NCBI GenBank assembly: GCA_020796225.1
Contig: CM036762.1
Span: forward strand, 10,489,633-10,553,632
Reading direction: 5' to 3'
Length of the DNA: 64,000 nucleotides
DNA from: Arion vulgaris
Lineage: Eukaryota; Mollusca; Gastropoda; Stylommatophora; Arionidae
A program made the translations under genes and the position numbers. Shown here piece by piece: positions 22,879 to 37,000 of this stretch. How positions within the stretch are numbered: position 1 is the stretch's first letter; every line of letters begins with the position of its first letter. The notes under the pieces were generated by a model. That model worked only from the letters and a program-made list of their open reading frames with translations. It ran no database searches and was not told the DNA's origin.

Positions 22879-25800
22879 GTGAGTACAAGTTATTAGTTGT
22901 ATCACTTGTTCTAGAAAATATGTATATATACTATATATATGATGAGAAAAGTCACAATAAGTATATGTACATGAATTAGAGATTGTTAGAGATTCTACAA
23001 TGATCTTTTACAATTTTCCAGTGTCCCATCATCTGCTTGTTCATTTTTAATATTCAATTAAACATATTATGTTGCAACTTAAAAAACAGCATTTTTGTTT
23101 ATCTTTTCTATCAAGGATAAATGTTCTTGAACAGAAGCTTGAAGATATTTCTTATGAGATTCGAGGATGGGAAGAGAAAAATAGAAGAAATCTAGAGCGG
23201 GTAAGAATGCCATAAACACCTCAATTGGTTTGTTCAAAAAATTTTGATTATTTAGGCAACCATAAAGTTGTATATTAACACAGTAACTACAAAATAAAAT
23301 GACCCACAACATCATACACAAGCTGGATACATCTCAAAATAAATGTTTAAGAAGAATCTTGTGAATATTCAGGCCAAATACAATAGCAAATGAAATGCTT
23401 TTGAAACAAACAAGCTGTGCATCATTGGAAAGCATCATTAAATTATGGAGATGGATTGGTCATGTATTTCGTATGTCAGTACAGGCATTGGCTAGGACAG
23501 CTCTCAGATAAATAGCAGATGGAGAAAAAGCCGGACATCCAAAGGAAACATAGAGAAAACTTTGGAGAGTTTAAAGATGGGACATGGGAAACAATTGGTA
23601 GAAAGGCAGCAGAGCAACAATAATGGACATTTTTTGTGGAAGCATTAAGTGTCAAACAGGACACAAAGATAATGTAGATAGAATTACCAAATGCTGCAGC
23701 TGCACCCATCTGTCTGTCCTATATGGTCAAATATCGTGGGCTGAAATGAGCACAGTGATCTCTACCTTAGTTGATGTATCAGGGAGCAGCATAGTGGCCA
23801 TAATCCCCCTAGTGCTAGGGCAATCCAATTCTCTGTCTTGTCTGGGCTGAGTAGAAGATCCTCAGATACACTAGTACTTAATGCTACGTATAAACTGCAT
23901 GATATATTGTTGAAGGGCAAGAGCACAACCCCTGCTGGATCATGGAAGAAAAATACGAAAAAGCTAAAATGCATTCATTAATCAATGGCAGTAGGTACTC
24001 TTTATCAATCTTCTGTAGTTACTTTAGATATAAGTATGTATATCTATTTAAATGTATGCAAATTTGTAACATTTGACTTATCACTGCATTTACTTTTATT
24101 TGAATATCTTGTTTTGGTTATATTCTTGTACTGTAGATTGCATATAATCAGTGTCGGCTCGTGGTCATTTTTGGTGGTGGGGCAGACACAAATTTTTGAA
24201 ATTATGGTTTTGGGCTCGTTATATTTTAGTATTTACTATTATTTGTCTGTGAGCTCGTGTAGCGTAGTTGTTAGTGAACTCTTGTAGGCTGGTGGTCTGG
24301 TTCAGCTCCCGCAATTCAGTGGAATTTTCCGACTCCGCGGCTTACTAGGTGACTCCACCTTTCAACTGGGTACCAGACATGCTCTGGAAAGTAAAGGGCG
24401 GCGTGATGCTGACCACATCATCCATCGTGGTGCCGACGGTCAATGAAAAATACAGGCCTAACACTGTATTGACCTATATACCATGAGGTATGAAAGGGTT
24501 CTTTTTTTTTTATTATTTGTCTATTCCGGTTATTCTCCCTTTACTATAATGATTTGCGCCGCATGCGCAAATAACAAACGGGACAACGTTGCGCCAGGGT
24601 AAGTGAGCTGGCGCTGATCAAGACCCTACTCCACCTCCTCGTGGTGACCCTGGAAATAGACAAAAGATCATGTCTGGCTAAGTGGGTAAGGATCGAGAGA
24701 GAGCTACTCTGGTATAGGTAATAAAGCAAACGCAGAACGCCTCTTGGGTCCTAAATACTAGTGAATGCACACATCTTCTGCCGATGTCTAATGAAAAAGT
24801 TGCATAAATGCAAAGCAAATGTAAGAAGTAACAATGTACGAGTCGCATCTAAGCGTATACTCTCCTCCTGAATCAATGGTCAACCATAATTGCCAGCTCT
24901 CATTGCAAGAAAGCCGGGCACTCTCCCTCACGCACTATAGGCATAATGGTGAAAACTCATAATTCCTGGGTTCAACAACAACTAAAATATATACCATATA
25001 ACTAAGGTACAAAAGAGATCCCTACAACCTACCGTTAACCACAGTCCTTCACCATGAAATAGCAAACAATAAAAACAAAAACTTTGCTTTTCTTCACTGA
25101 CAGTTAACCACGATTTTTACTAAACCACTTATTATTGAAAGTCCTCTTTTTCTTGCCATCTTGTTGCACATATACAAAGCTATTTGGCTGATGTGCACCT
25201 AGCCTTTAATTTCAAGCTTTTCTTCTATCTTTAACAAAGGAAACGGATTTCGTAATAAATAATCCACTTGATTCATTTTGAATTTTGAGTAAGCCACAAC
25301 TTCAAAAGTAAGTCACAGCTTGTCAATCGCAAACAAGTGCGTTGTAGAAGACATATGTATATTGAATACGAAACGGATGATTATCGTTAATGATTATAAT
25401 AATAGTTAGTTACATATTTCTATTAATGCATATCCTTTTCTATTATTTTATATATAATTTGTGATTCAATCGATAATTATACAAAGTACTATTTAATCAA
25501 GAGTCGTTGTTTAACTGTTAATTGGTTGATCGAGTAGGAACTTAGCTTCCGGTGAATAAAATGACATAAATTGTTTGGCAATTATTATTAAAGGTAGCGG
25601 TCAAAGGTCATAGGTCGTAATGTTACATCGCAGTAGAGAATTTTAAAACGCCCATAAAACATAGTGCGCTGATATATATGTCGTCATAGAGAGAAGCTGA
25701 ATTGGAGACCGTATATAATAGTTTTTAAATAATAATGTTTATATATTATTATGATTGTTATATTATTATGATATAACATTTATATTTTAGTGTTAAATAT

Positions 25801-28800
25801 TCAACTTTCAAAGCTAATCAGTGTCAAGTTAACTATAATAATTACGAACAAAATTAAAAAAATAATAAGTACACGTTAATTATTTTTGGTTTGGTAGGCC
25901 TGTTCTTACTGGCCCCTAATGACCATGGGTGTATACTAATTGGAGGAAAATATGTTGAATTTTAGATTTTAGAATGTGTGTGATATTTTAGTGTTATATA
26001 TCAACTTTCAAAGCTAATCAGTATCCTGTTGAAAGTAATAATTATAAACAAATAATGTCTGAAATAATAAGTACATGTTACTCAATATTTTTGGTGGGCT
26101 GGCCTCCACTGGCCCTTAATGACGAGCGCCCTGCATATACTAATGTAGTGTTTCTTCTTTGATATGACTCAATATTTCTTTTCAGAATGCAAAATTGAAA
26201 CGAGAACAGGATGTCCTTTTGAAGAATCTGCTAAAGGCTAATAAAGATGCCTGTAAGGTTCTCACTGGAGAGGAGGTCAAGACTAAGGAAGATGTTATAG
26301 AATTCATGAAGGACACATGGAGAAGAAAGATGAACAGGGAGAAAGAGTTAGAAGGTTATAAATTCATACATCATTTTTGACATAATTTAATTTGTTAGCA
26401 TATGTGTGTTTGCTTCATTTAATAATTTAAGGGGAATAGCAGATGACCAGTTAGGATATCACTCTATCATGAATGTACAGATTCACTCTATCATGAGAGT
26501 GCAAATCCACTCTATCATGAAGGTACAGATTCACTCTATCATGAAGGTAAATTCACTCTATCATGAGAGTACAAATTCACTCTATCATAGAGTATAGATT
26601 CACTCTATCATGAGAGTACAAATTCACTCTATCAAGAGATACAAATTCACTCTACCATGAAGGTACAATTCATCTGTCATGAGAGTACAAATTACTCTAT
26701 CATGAAGTACAAATTCACTCAATCATGAGAGTACAAATTCACTCTCCATAAGAGCAAAAATTCACTCTATTAATGAGAGTACAAATTCACTATCATGGAG
26801 AAAATTCACTCTATCATGAGAGTAAACATTCATCCCTATCACAGAGCACAATTCACTCTATTCATGAGGGTACAATTCACTTTATCATGAGAGTAAAATT
26901 CACTCTATCATGAGTAGTATAAATTCACTCTATCTTGAGAATACAAATTACTCTATCATGAGGTACAGATTCACTTCATCCTTGAAGCACAAATTCACTC
27001 TATCATGAGGTACAGATTCACTCTATCAGGTGCTATAAATTTACTCTATCACGAATTAGATTATCTACCTGGGAGTACAAATTCTCTCTATCATGGGAGT
27101 ACAAATCCACTCTGTCATGAGAGAACAAATTCACTCTATCATGAGAGTACAAATTCACTCTATCATAAGAGTACAAATTCACTCTATCATAGGAGTACAA
27201 ATTCACTCTATCATGAGAGTACAAATTCACTCTATCATGGGTGTACAAATTCACTATACCATGAGCGTACAAATTCCCTCTGTCATGAGAGTACAAATTT
27301 AACATTGTCTTGCAGAAACAAAATTATTTAGTATCAAATTTTCATAACTAGGCATCCCTAAAAAAAGTACCATCAACATTGCTAATGGCAATGTGCCTCT
27401 ACCTTTTAGAAAGGTCAGTGTTTATTTTCAGGTTGCCCCTTGCTGAATTTATTACACTACTGTTTGGTGTATATATTTCCAGAGCTGTACATTTCTGTCT
27501 AGCATTTGTTTCACTGTTATGTACTTATTTATAGAATCGACACTTTGAATGTTCAGTGGGTCACTGGATATAGAAAATGTCTTCCAAGAGAAGAAGAAAA
27601 CTCTCGTAGTATTATTTGACATGTCCAAGGCCTTCAACATATTATGAAAAATGGTCTGCTGTTCAATCTCTATGCAGTGGAATACGGGCAAAATATACTA
27701 TTGGATAAAACACTCTGATACCAATATTCAAGTTCTAAAATTAGGAGTCCAAGATTCAAATGAAGTGCAGGAATCCAACAGAACAATATACTGTCCTCAT
27801 TGCTTTTCTTGGGATATATCAATGGTCTGCCACATGCTCAGCCCAGATATGTATCACACTCTCTCCATGTAGATTATCTAACTGTGTGGTACACCTCAGA
27901 GTTCCTGGGCAGCTGGACAAGAATTTGCACAGATGGATCAACAATGGAGGCAGCCATGAATGGTGGAGCAGGAGTTTACATTAAGCACCCAGATGCCACT
28001 ACTGTGTCTCTGTAGTCCCTACTGAGCGAATATGCTCCAGGGCCAGAAAATGGATAGTGCTGACATTCTGAATGCTCTCAGAGTGTGGCAGCAAAGAGGA
28101 TTTTCATTTAAACCAATCCACATCAACTGCTAGATTGCAAAAGCTGGGATTGAAGATAAGAGTGGCCAGAAAAGAAGAGCACAACAGATATATGAGTAGG
28201 CTCATCAATCAAAATCTAACTGGTATGGTCAGTCGCTAGATGCTGTTGGAGATATTGCGAAGACCAGAGCACTTATGGAAATGTCTGAAGTGCAATGAAA
28301 ATATTTGAAACTGAAACTGATAAATAAAGGTACTATTATAATACAGACACATCAGTAATTGTCAACGTTGGTAAGAAAATAATAAGGGCCTAACATCATA
28401 TTGTCTAATATGCCATATGGTATGAAAATAGTTTCTTTATTTATACTTTTATTACCCCATTACCAGAAATAAGGAGACAAATTGCAGTGAAGTTAGAGGA
28501 GACTAAAACTGTCGAAAGTGAGGTTAACAAGTGGAAGTCCTTCCAAGAGACTGGTCAGCATCAGCTTCAATTGCAGATTAAACTGTTGGAACAGGAGCTG
28601 CAGGACATGGATATGAGTTGTGAGGATATGGCAGGTTAGTTTGGTCAATATAGTGGAAATTTAAACATGAATATAATTGTTTTGCTTTTATAAAAGGTGA
28701 GAGCTGTATACTTGAGTGGCAGAGATAGAAATGTATTTAACCAGCAGGTCACAGGAACCATCAGTATGCATACCCTAAACATCCATTGGATCACCTATGG

Positions 28801-31800
28801 GTTTGCCTGGGGTGATGTGACGTCAGTTCAGTAACCAATAACCAAAAGGTGGATTGATTCATTGATTGATTGATTGATTGATTGATTGATAAGACCATCA
28901 TCAATGCACTCGGGGACTAGCCATGTAAGTTCCTTCGCTCTTTCTTACACAGGAAGATCTCAGCAGCAGTGCACAAACTCCTTAGCATGATTCACAATAA
29001 TCTTGTTGTCACAGAACAAATGCATGTCAAAAACAAAAGAAGTTTGACTTTTGTTTCTTTGTGTTATGCTATAGCTCTTCATATTAACCACCCTCTGAAA
29101 TGCATTGTAGTCTCTATTTCATTTGTATTAATATTCATTATTGTTATGTTTCTATTCCAGATTTGAAAATATGACTGCTTTAGTTTTGTAAGAATTACCC
29201 TAGCAAAATCACTATTGCTGGGATGTTAATGAAAAACAATATGTGTCTAAACTTCAGTCTTGTTGACCTGCTTAATATTTGATTGCATGACACTGTATTG
29301 TTTTGTTGTATTATTTTTCTGATTCTGTTAATATCATTTTAGGGCAGTTAGGGATTTATTATTTGACTGTTATGTATGCCGTACAGATGTCTGAATTTTT
29401 CAATTCTGTTGTATCCTTTGCTTGATAAAGTCCTTTTTATCGAAACGTCACTGTATTTGGACTTTGTAAAACTACAGTACATTGTTTTTAACGCATTTCA
29501 CTATTGCTGCATAGTTTTGCTGCAGTCTTTCCTTATATTGATGTCAATATTATTGTGCACTGTAGCTCAGCTGACCAAGGACAAAGAGAAATCTGCAAAT
29601 GAAATAGAAAAAAGTACTGAGGAAGCACTTTCACAGCAAAAGGATAAAGCATCTGAGGTAAATAAAGAGAGAGATAAAGGTTGTAAAAACTGTTTTAAAA
29701 ACTTACATTATTACACTCTAGAAAGACTCATTAAACATGGGGTCACATTTACATTGCTTTAGCACTGTTAAAGTTTTTGTTCAAGATTAGTTTTTAACAT
29801 GATGCATGCTTGTAGATTAGTGGATTAGAAAAGGTATCCATTGTGTTTTCTCAGTCAATCTACAAAATAAGATTTATAAAATTTCTTCAATATAATTTTG
29901 TGTCATTTGTCTACAAAAACGATAATTCTTCTTGAAAATTAACTTATTCTGCTGAACTTGGATATTTTGTTGTTATTTGGCAGGTAAAGGTTATTTTTAG
30001 CACAATGTTTTCCTATAGTCACTACCATTATTTTGTAACCTTAAAATTTTTGCTCAAGTGCAGCTCAGAAACAATATATTTTTGTGCAGCCTAAAAGATA
30101 AAATTTCCTTTCATTATTAAAAAGAAGGATTTCTTTCTTGTATGTGCAGAATTTTTAGAATTTGATGCGTCAAAATGTCTTGAAGGATCAAAACATTTTG
30201 TTTATCCTCGTACTACAAATCTTCTTTGCTATCAATCTTCTGAACATGCTACCAATCACTTATTTCATCCATCTTGTTTGCTGTAACAATGTACTGTAAC
30301 CCTATACCTAATTTGTGTATTAGGTAATTTATTCTAGATATTTTAATTCTTAGTGGACCAGGGCAAATACCATGTTTTTACATGCCATTTGTAGTTAGAA
30401 TAAAAATGCCCTTTAGTGTCTCTCCTTGTAAAAGGCATCAACCGAAAGCCACATAGTGTGGCATTTGGTCCACAAGGAGTTAATATCCAGAAGTGGAGCA
30501 TCTGGACAAATGGATTAGAGCGCAGTAAGTGCAAAAGTTAGCCAGAGGTAACATATTAGGTGCCATGACTATGCCTAAATTTATAGCGGGCAAACAAAAA
30601 AAAGGATTAGAATACATCTTGTAAACAAACATTTGAAACAAATTTGTTCACAAATTCCTCATCTCTTTGTTTGTTTAGAAATACAGTCATATCTGCAAAC
30701 CTTTGAGTGCACAATACTCATTACTATGTTGTCACAATATGAATTGTCATATTTCTTTCTGTCATCTGTAGAGAGCCATGGCTCAGCTGGATAAAAAGGA
30801 CAGACAAGAAATGTTAGACAATAACTGGTTGAGTAGAGAAGTAAAATATCATCATGTTTCTGTCTTTATTTTAACTATACATTTTGACTAAAATGATTTA
30901 TGTTTTCTTTGTCTTTCTTATTCTTTTGTCACCACTGTTACCGGGTTGTTGCAGAGTGTCGTGGTTTTCTGTTTTTGTGTTTTGCTGCTCTAGTGGCTTG
31001 GGTGATAGTTATTTTTGCTTTTGACAGGATTCTACTATGCCATCTATTCATTTTTATAGCCATCTTTCCTGATGTTGTGTTGTAGAAGACTATGTATACA
31101 GTGGAGTTTGTTTACATATATTAAGTGGCCGAACCACCTCATTCTTTCTTTCTCAATGTAATTCAAGCAAAGTTCTGTGCTAACTTTATTTCTTATGCTG
31201 ACGTTGATGACTGTCTTTTCTTGTGTTTTTGGTAACTTTTCGTAGGCATCACATTTCACATGTAGTTATTTTTGCGACTGTGCTTTGCTGATTTTCCATT
31301 GTTTGGCACTGGTAACACAGAATAGGCATTAAAATGCTTTTGATATTCTGTTGATTAGCCGCCAGTGAGATGTTTGTGTGTCTTAACAATGGGGTTAGCT
31401 GGTAGGTTACAGCTTTTGCTTTTTGCATTTAGCCTTTATCTCTCTATCTTCTTCTTCTTTCTGCATTGTTCTTCAGGCCAATTTGATCATTCTTATTGTG
31501 ATGTATAATTGGTCCACTGGCAGAACGGAGTGATCTCGTCGGGACGATTGTGCGCCCATGGTGACTAGGCCCGCCGTTCGTTTTCAGCCAGCTTTTGATT
31601 TACTAGGGTGAACTTTCCCTAGGTACGATCCTTTCTGCCGACTATGTCGGCTCGGATCTACGCCTTTATGATCAACTTTGCCGTATATTTGGGCTTTGTG
31701 ATCTATGCCAGGACAGTGAGTTACGCTGTTTTGCCCGTTCTGACTGAGAAATATTTCTCGGGGCTTGACAGCTTGTCCTCGGACGGCGTCTTACTCGTAT

Positions 31801-34006
31801 AAAACACTGTGTAAAGTATCGGCCTTCGCCAATGTTCGGACCCGGACTTCCTGTCTGATCCGTAAATTGTCAGCCTTGCTTTACCGTACATTTTTTAGTT
31901 TGACCCGGAGAAGGAACATTCTCAGCCTTTTCTAGACGCGCATTGGTACGTGGCAATTTGCAATTAACCTCAAAAGGCACCGACATGGGGCCTAGTACAA
32001 ACAATGTAGAGAGTCGTTTCAGTCGGCGCTATCAACGCAACTGAGGATTTTGCGCTCGCCACTATCACCCGCTCCAGTTATTCCAGTTTGTTAATTGAAC
32101 CTTGCCCAGTTGCCCCAAGACTGGCGTTCCTTTAGGTATCACCAACCTCAGTTCTTCCGGGACGTTAATTTTTATCGCACAGTACCTTGGACGGTTTTCC
32201 CAGGGCGGGTAGTTTCGTTATGCACTAAAACGCAACTTGTTCTTTTGCGCTCTGCAAACCTTGCCCAGTACATGCATCTGCACCAGGCCACCAATGCGGG
32301 GTCAGCTGCAATCTTCTCTCGTACCTACACAAGGGTAGACTTTTGTTCGTTACGGTCTTGTCTTATTTATTCTTGCCGATGGGCTGGCAAAGTTTGTCCC
32401 CTCCTCAGGACATCGAGCTTTGCCCTACATGGGCACACGTTTGGTCACTGGATGCACCTCTCATCCATGTCAGAGACGTTTCGTTGCTGTTTCTTTACGT
32501 TCAGGAGCTTGGGCAATATATTGTTGGACATCGGTCAGGAGATTTGTGCATTTTGTTAGTATTGATCTGTATTGCATTTCCGTACTTGCACTGCTACCAC
32601 TACCAGTAGTTCTCCCGATCCCTGCCCCTCTTAGCCAGACCGGAACCAGAGTCTGTTTCCAGGGTCACAGCATGGAGGTTTGGGGCAGGGTCTTGGTAGC
32701 GCCCTCGCTAACCCTGGCTCATGTTACCACCATGACCTCATGAGCCTTTGACTCCATCTCTCTATCTAATCTTCTTTGTATGACATCATTTAACACATTA
32801 ACTACCAAGTATTGCAGCCTGAGTCAGTTTGTTTGTCCTGCTTGACTATGTGCTGCAGTCTACGCCGTGAATTATTTCATTGTCAAATCAGTTCAAAATT
32901 TACCGCATTCTGATCTATACCAGTTCTGAAGTTATTTTTCACACATTCTTTACTTGAAATACAAATACATTAATTTATCTACAAAACTGCAGGTCACCCA
33001 TCAAATTTGGTTAAAAATAAAGAAACTTCAGCTCTATTTGTACATACAACTGCAAAGTTAAACAAGTTAACAAATAATTCAGCAACAATATGATTTTCTA
33101 AAGTTAATACTATGTCACAAATTAAATATCACAAAGGAATATCGGTCTTATCAACATTTTTTCATCAACAAATAATCATGGACTAAAGTTGGCAAACTAT
33201 TGTTGAGGCTCTATGCTCCACAAAGAGCGGAGTAAGTCTGTCAAGTAGCATGTTATAAATGCAGAAGAAGAACAACAATAAATCTAAGTTTTATATGTTA
33301 TATTCACAGTTTTGTTGCTTCTGTAAAGTCTTTAATTTTCATACATGTATTGATTATGTATATTCTACTCAAGGTCGCTGTTCATAGAGTTGAGCAGAGA
33401 AAGTCCAGAACATGGTTGAGATGTTGGAGAGAAACTTGAAATTATGAGTGACCTTTTTGAATGTTCTGTTGAAGATCTAAAGGTATCCAGGTATGTAACG
33501 TCTCAAGAATACCTTGAATTAAGCAGTTTACCTTTATGTACTAATTCAATAATTTGGCCAGACACCAAGACTGGTTTTATGTCAGGGAAGTAGCACATAA
33601 ACTTAAATATCACTAACTGGTAACCATCTAACACCAGTTGAAAAATGTTTCTATCTTGGGTCCATAATCATTGTTAGCCTTTCTCTTGATGAAGAAACCA
33701 GCACTTGAATTGGTAATGTGGCTACTGCATTTGGCAAACTATCATCGAATAGGGTGCAACTACTGCATTTGGCAAACTATCAGAGGGTGTGGGACAACAC
33801 AAAATTAACATTGCAGATAAATCTTTAAATCTATCAAACCTGTGTAATTAGTTTTTTTACAATATGGCTAAGAAATAGAGACAACTTACTCAAGGCATGA
33901 GAGGAAACTTAACTCTTTCCACGAGCAGTTATTTCCTCAATTTTAAGCAGTTAATTCAAGGGAGGTAAAAAAATTTTAAATAATCCCAACTACTCGTCAA
34001 TAAATA

Positions 34007-34051
<45 letters not shown>

Positions 34052-37000
34052 TTATTATATACTAAATTGAAGAACACTGGACAACCCAATAGAATAACAA
34101 GGTTGAAAAGTAGTAGAAGTAAAACAGTAGAAGTAAAACTAGAAAGACTTCTTATAAGGAAGCAACTCTATGGCGCAGTGTGCGGCTAATAGCGTGCAAC
34201 AGACTTCCGCCGAAGTACAGTGTGCGGCTCAAAGCGTGGAACATGTTAACATCTTTCACCTTTGATGTCTTAGCAAGATTATGAACAACAGGTGGTACAA
34301 CCAGATGACCAACTCTGAAGTCCTGCAACATGCAAACTTGCTATTCATCATGGGCATGCTCTGCAGTAGAAAACTAAGATGGTTAGGACAAATGAGAAGA
34401 CTGGAAAATAGCTGCTTACTTCAACAAGTGTTATTCTGTAAACTTTCAGAAGATAAGATGCTCCAAGGCAGACAAATACTCAGATATAAGAATATCTGCA
34501 AGGCTTCAAGGAAGAACTTTTCCATCTGTCCCAACAAATTAAAAAATCTAGCTGAAGACTGAGTTATGTGCAAAACAACATTGTGCAGATGGGCAGAATA
34601 TTTTGAAAAAAGACTTAGGGATGAGCTGAAAGGCAAGAGAAAACTCAGAAGTTGTCACAGTAAAACACTTGCTAATTGACCATCTGTAAAGATGAAAAAG
34701 GTCATATATACATATATTTATGTACTACGTTGTATATAAAAATAGATGTCTGCAAACAATAATGAATATAAAATGGGATGAATTCAGGAGAAGTAATGAA
34801 ATCAGAGAGATGTATAGTCAACCACTAGTAACAACAGTTATAAGAAAGAAATTCACCCGAGTGGTTACCAGGGCCCAAATTTGGGGTGTAAAAATAGAAC
34901 CACTGTTACCTGCCATGCATGTGTAAGAGGCGACTAAGGAGGTTTGGCATTGGATGCATGTGTCCTAAGCGTGTAGAAGTCTATGCGTTTAAGGGCCTAC
35001 CAAACCAATGTGCAACGTATACACGTTCTTGGCAAAGATGAAACAAATCACAAAGAGTGATTAAAATTAGTCGTAAAGAACGAACGTAAAGAAGAAGAAG
35101 AAGAAAGAAAATATGAAGGTAGGGAAGAGACAAATGATTCAAGAAAAAAAAGAAGCTCTCTAGAAACCCCGAAGCAAACTTAACTGACAGAGGCTAGAAA
35201 TATCAGATTCAGTTCCATAAAGGAGAGTAAGAGACTTGCTCATGATAGAGCAGTATGGAGACATTTCTTGCAGGTAATGTAAAAATGGTACGAGAAGAAA
35301 ATAATAATAAATATCTTGTGAAGTATCTCAGGTGTACATTCTATTTCTATGATCCGCTGAGTGTAAATCTGATTTATTTCTGTTTGGTGGGCTACAGATG
35401 ATTAGGCTGTTAGTTAATTTCACTACTATCTCTATTGAGGGTCTCTATGGCATAGTGATTAGGATGTTAATTTCACTACTATTGAAATTGAGGGTCTCTA
35501 TGGCATAGTGATTAGGTTGTTAATTTCACTACTAATTATCTCTATTGGTGAGGTGTCCTCTATGGATAGTGATTAGGTTGTTAATTTCACTACTATTGAA
35601 ATTGAGGGTCTCTATGGATAGTGATTAGGATGTTAATTTGACTACTACATTGCTATTGAAATTGGAGGGTCCTCTATTGAGGCCATAAGTGATTTAGGTT
35701 GTTAATTTCACTACTACATTGAGGCCATTGAAGATGTGAGGGTTTTCCTCTATGGTCCATGAGTGATGAAGTGATTAGGTTGTTAATTTCACTACTATCT
35801 CTATTGAGGGTCTCTATGGTGAAGTGATGAAGTGATTAGGGTTATTTCTACTACTCTATTGAGGTTCTGGGGATAGTGATTAGGTTGTTAATTTCACTAC
35901 TATCTCTATTGAGGGTCTCAAATATGAAGTGAAGGTGAGATGAAGTGATTAGGATATTTGCCTGTTGTTCTGAAGGTTGTGGGTTCAAATTCAGACCAAG
36001 TCACATGTGCAATTCTTTCATGAGATCTCTAGGATTGTTGCTGTTCGTGTTTGTCATACTCTTGGCAAATGGCATGCCATTTCTGTAGACAGGGACGGAG
36101 CCATAATAGGGTAAAAACCTGGTGCAAGGAAGTTAATCCTTTGCCTTTAGATTACTATTATTGCTTATTGGTTACTGCATCAACATCGTAGAACTCCAGT
36201 CAGATTCATTGATGCTCATTGTCTTTCAGCAGCATATCCAAACTGATCGTTCAGTGGTCTGTTGTGATTTAACATTTAATTTAAAACTCTTCAAATCTTT
36301 GAATAGATTTAACATTATTAGTCATGTTCTTATCTAACAAGGAATTATTGAACAGAGCTGACATCGTGAACGCCCTTATAGAGCGTGGTCGCATAGAAGA
36401 CCTTCATCTAAACCAATCTACGTCAACTACTAGATTGCAAGAACTGGGTTTGAAGTTTGGGTGTGGCAAGAAAAGAACGGTACAACAGGTATACGAGTTG
36501 GCTCATCAATCAAAATAGAACTGGTACGGTCAGTCGCTGGACGTTGTTGGAGATATTGTGAAGGAGATCGGAGCACCTATGGATATGTCCGGAGTGCAAT
36601 GAAGATATTCCAAACTGAAACTGAAGGAACTATTGAGCCCTCATAGATTCAGTCTCATAAAGAAGAGCAAGACTACTGAAGCAAATGTATAAGTGGTGTC
36701 TAGAAAAATGACAACTCGTTTACTGTGGTTGATGGCTAAGTCCTGTAAAAGATATGCCATGATTTAATTTTCATAGATTCAACATTATTAGTCACACACT
36801 TATCCAACATGTAGTTGCTGAACCTATTTATCCATATCCAACTTCTTGATGACTGGCACTGTTGACGCATTTTATCTAAACAAATTGCTATTATTGACTA
36901 TGGTTACTTGATCACTATTTTAAAAACTTTTTGGGTTGTTTTTTTTCGCTGCAAGATAATTTTAAAATACTAGAACATTTTCAATTGTCTCCAGTTTGTA

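Noticed and set aside
27005..27331. Ser-Leu-Tyr-His repeat protein
   Set aside because: A translation of the 24-bp array; the complementary strand is open as well.
32095..32743. + strand frames of up to 154 codons in the 1.3-kb retroposon
   Set aside because: Copy 1 has no equivalent conserved frame, and the residues resemble no known protein.
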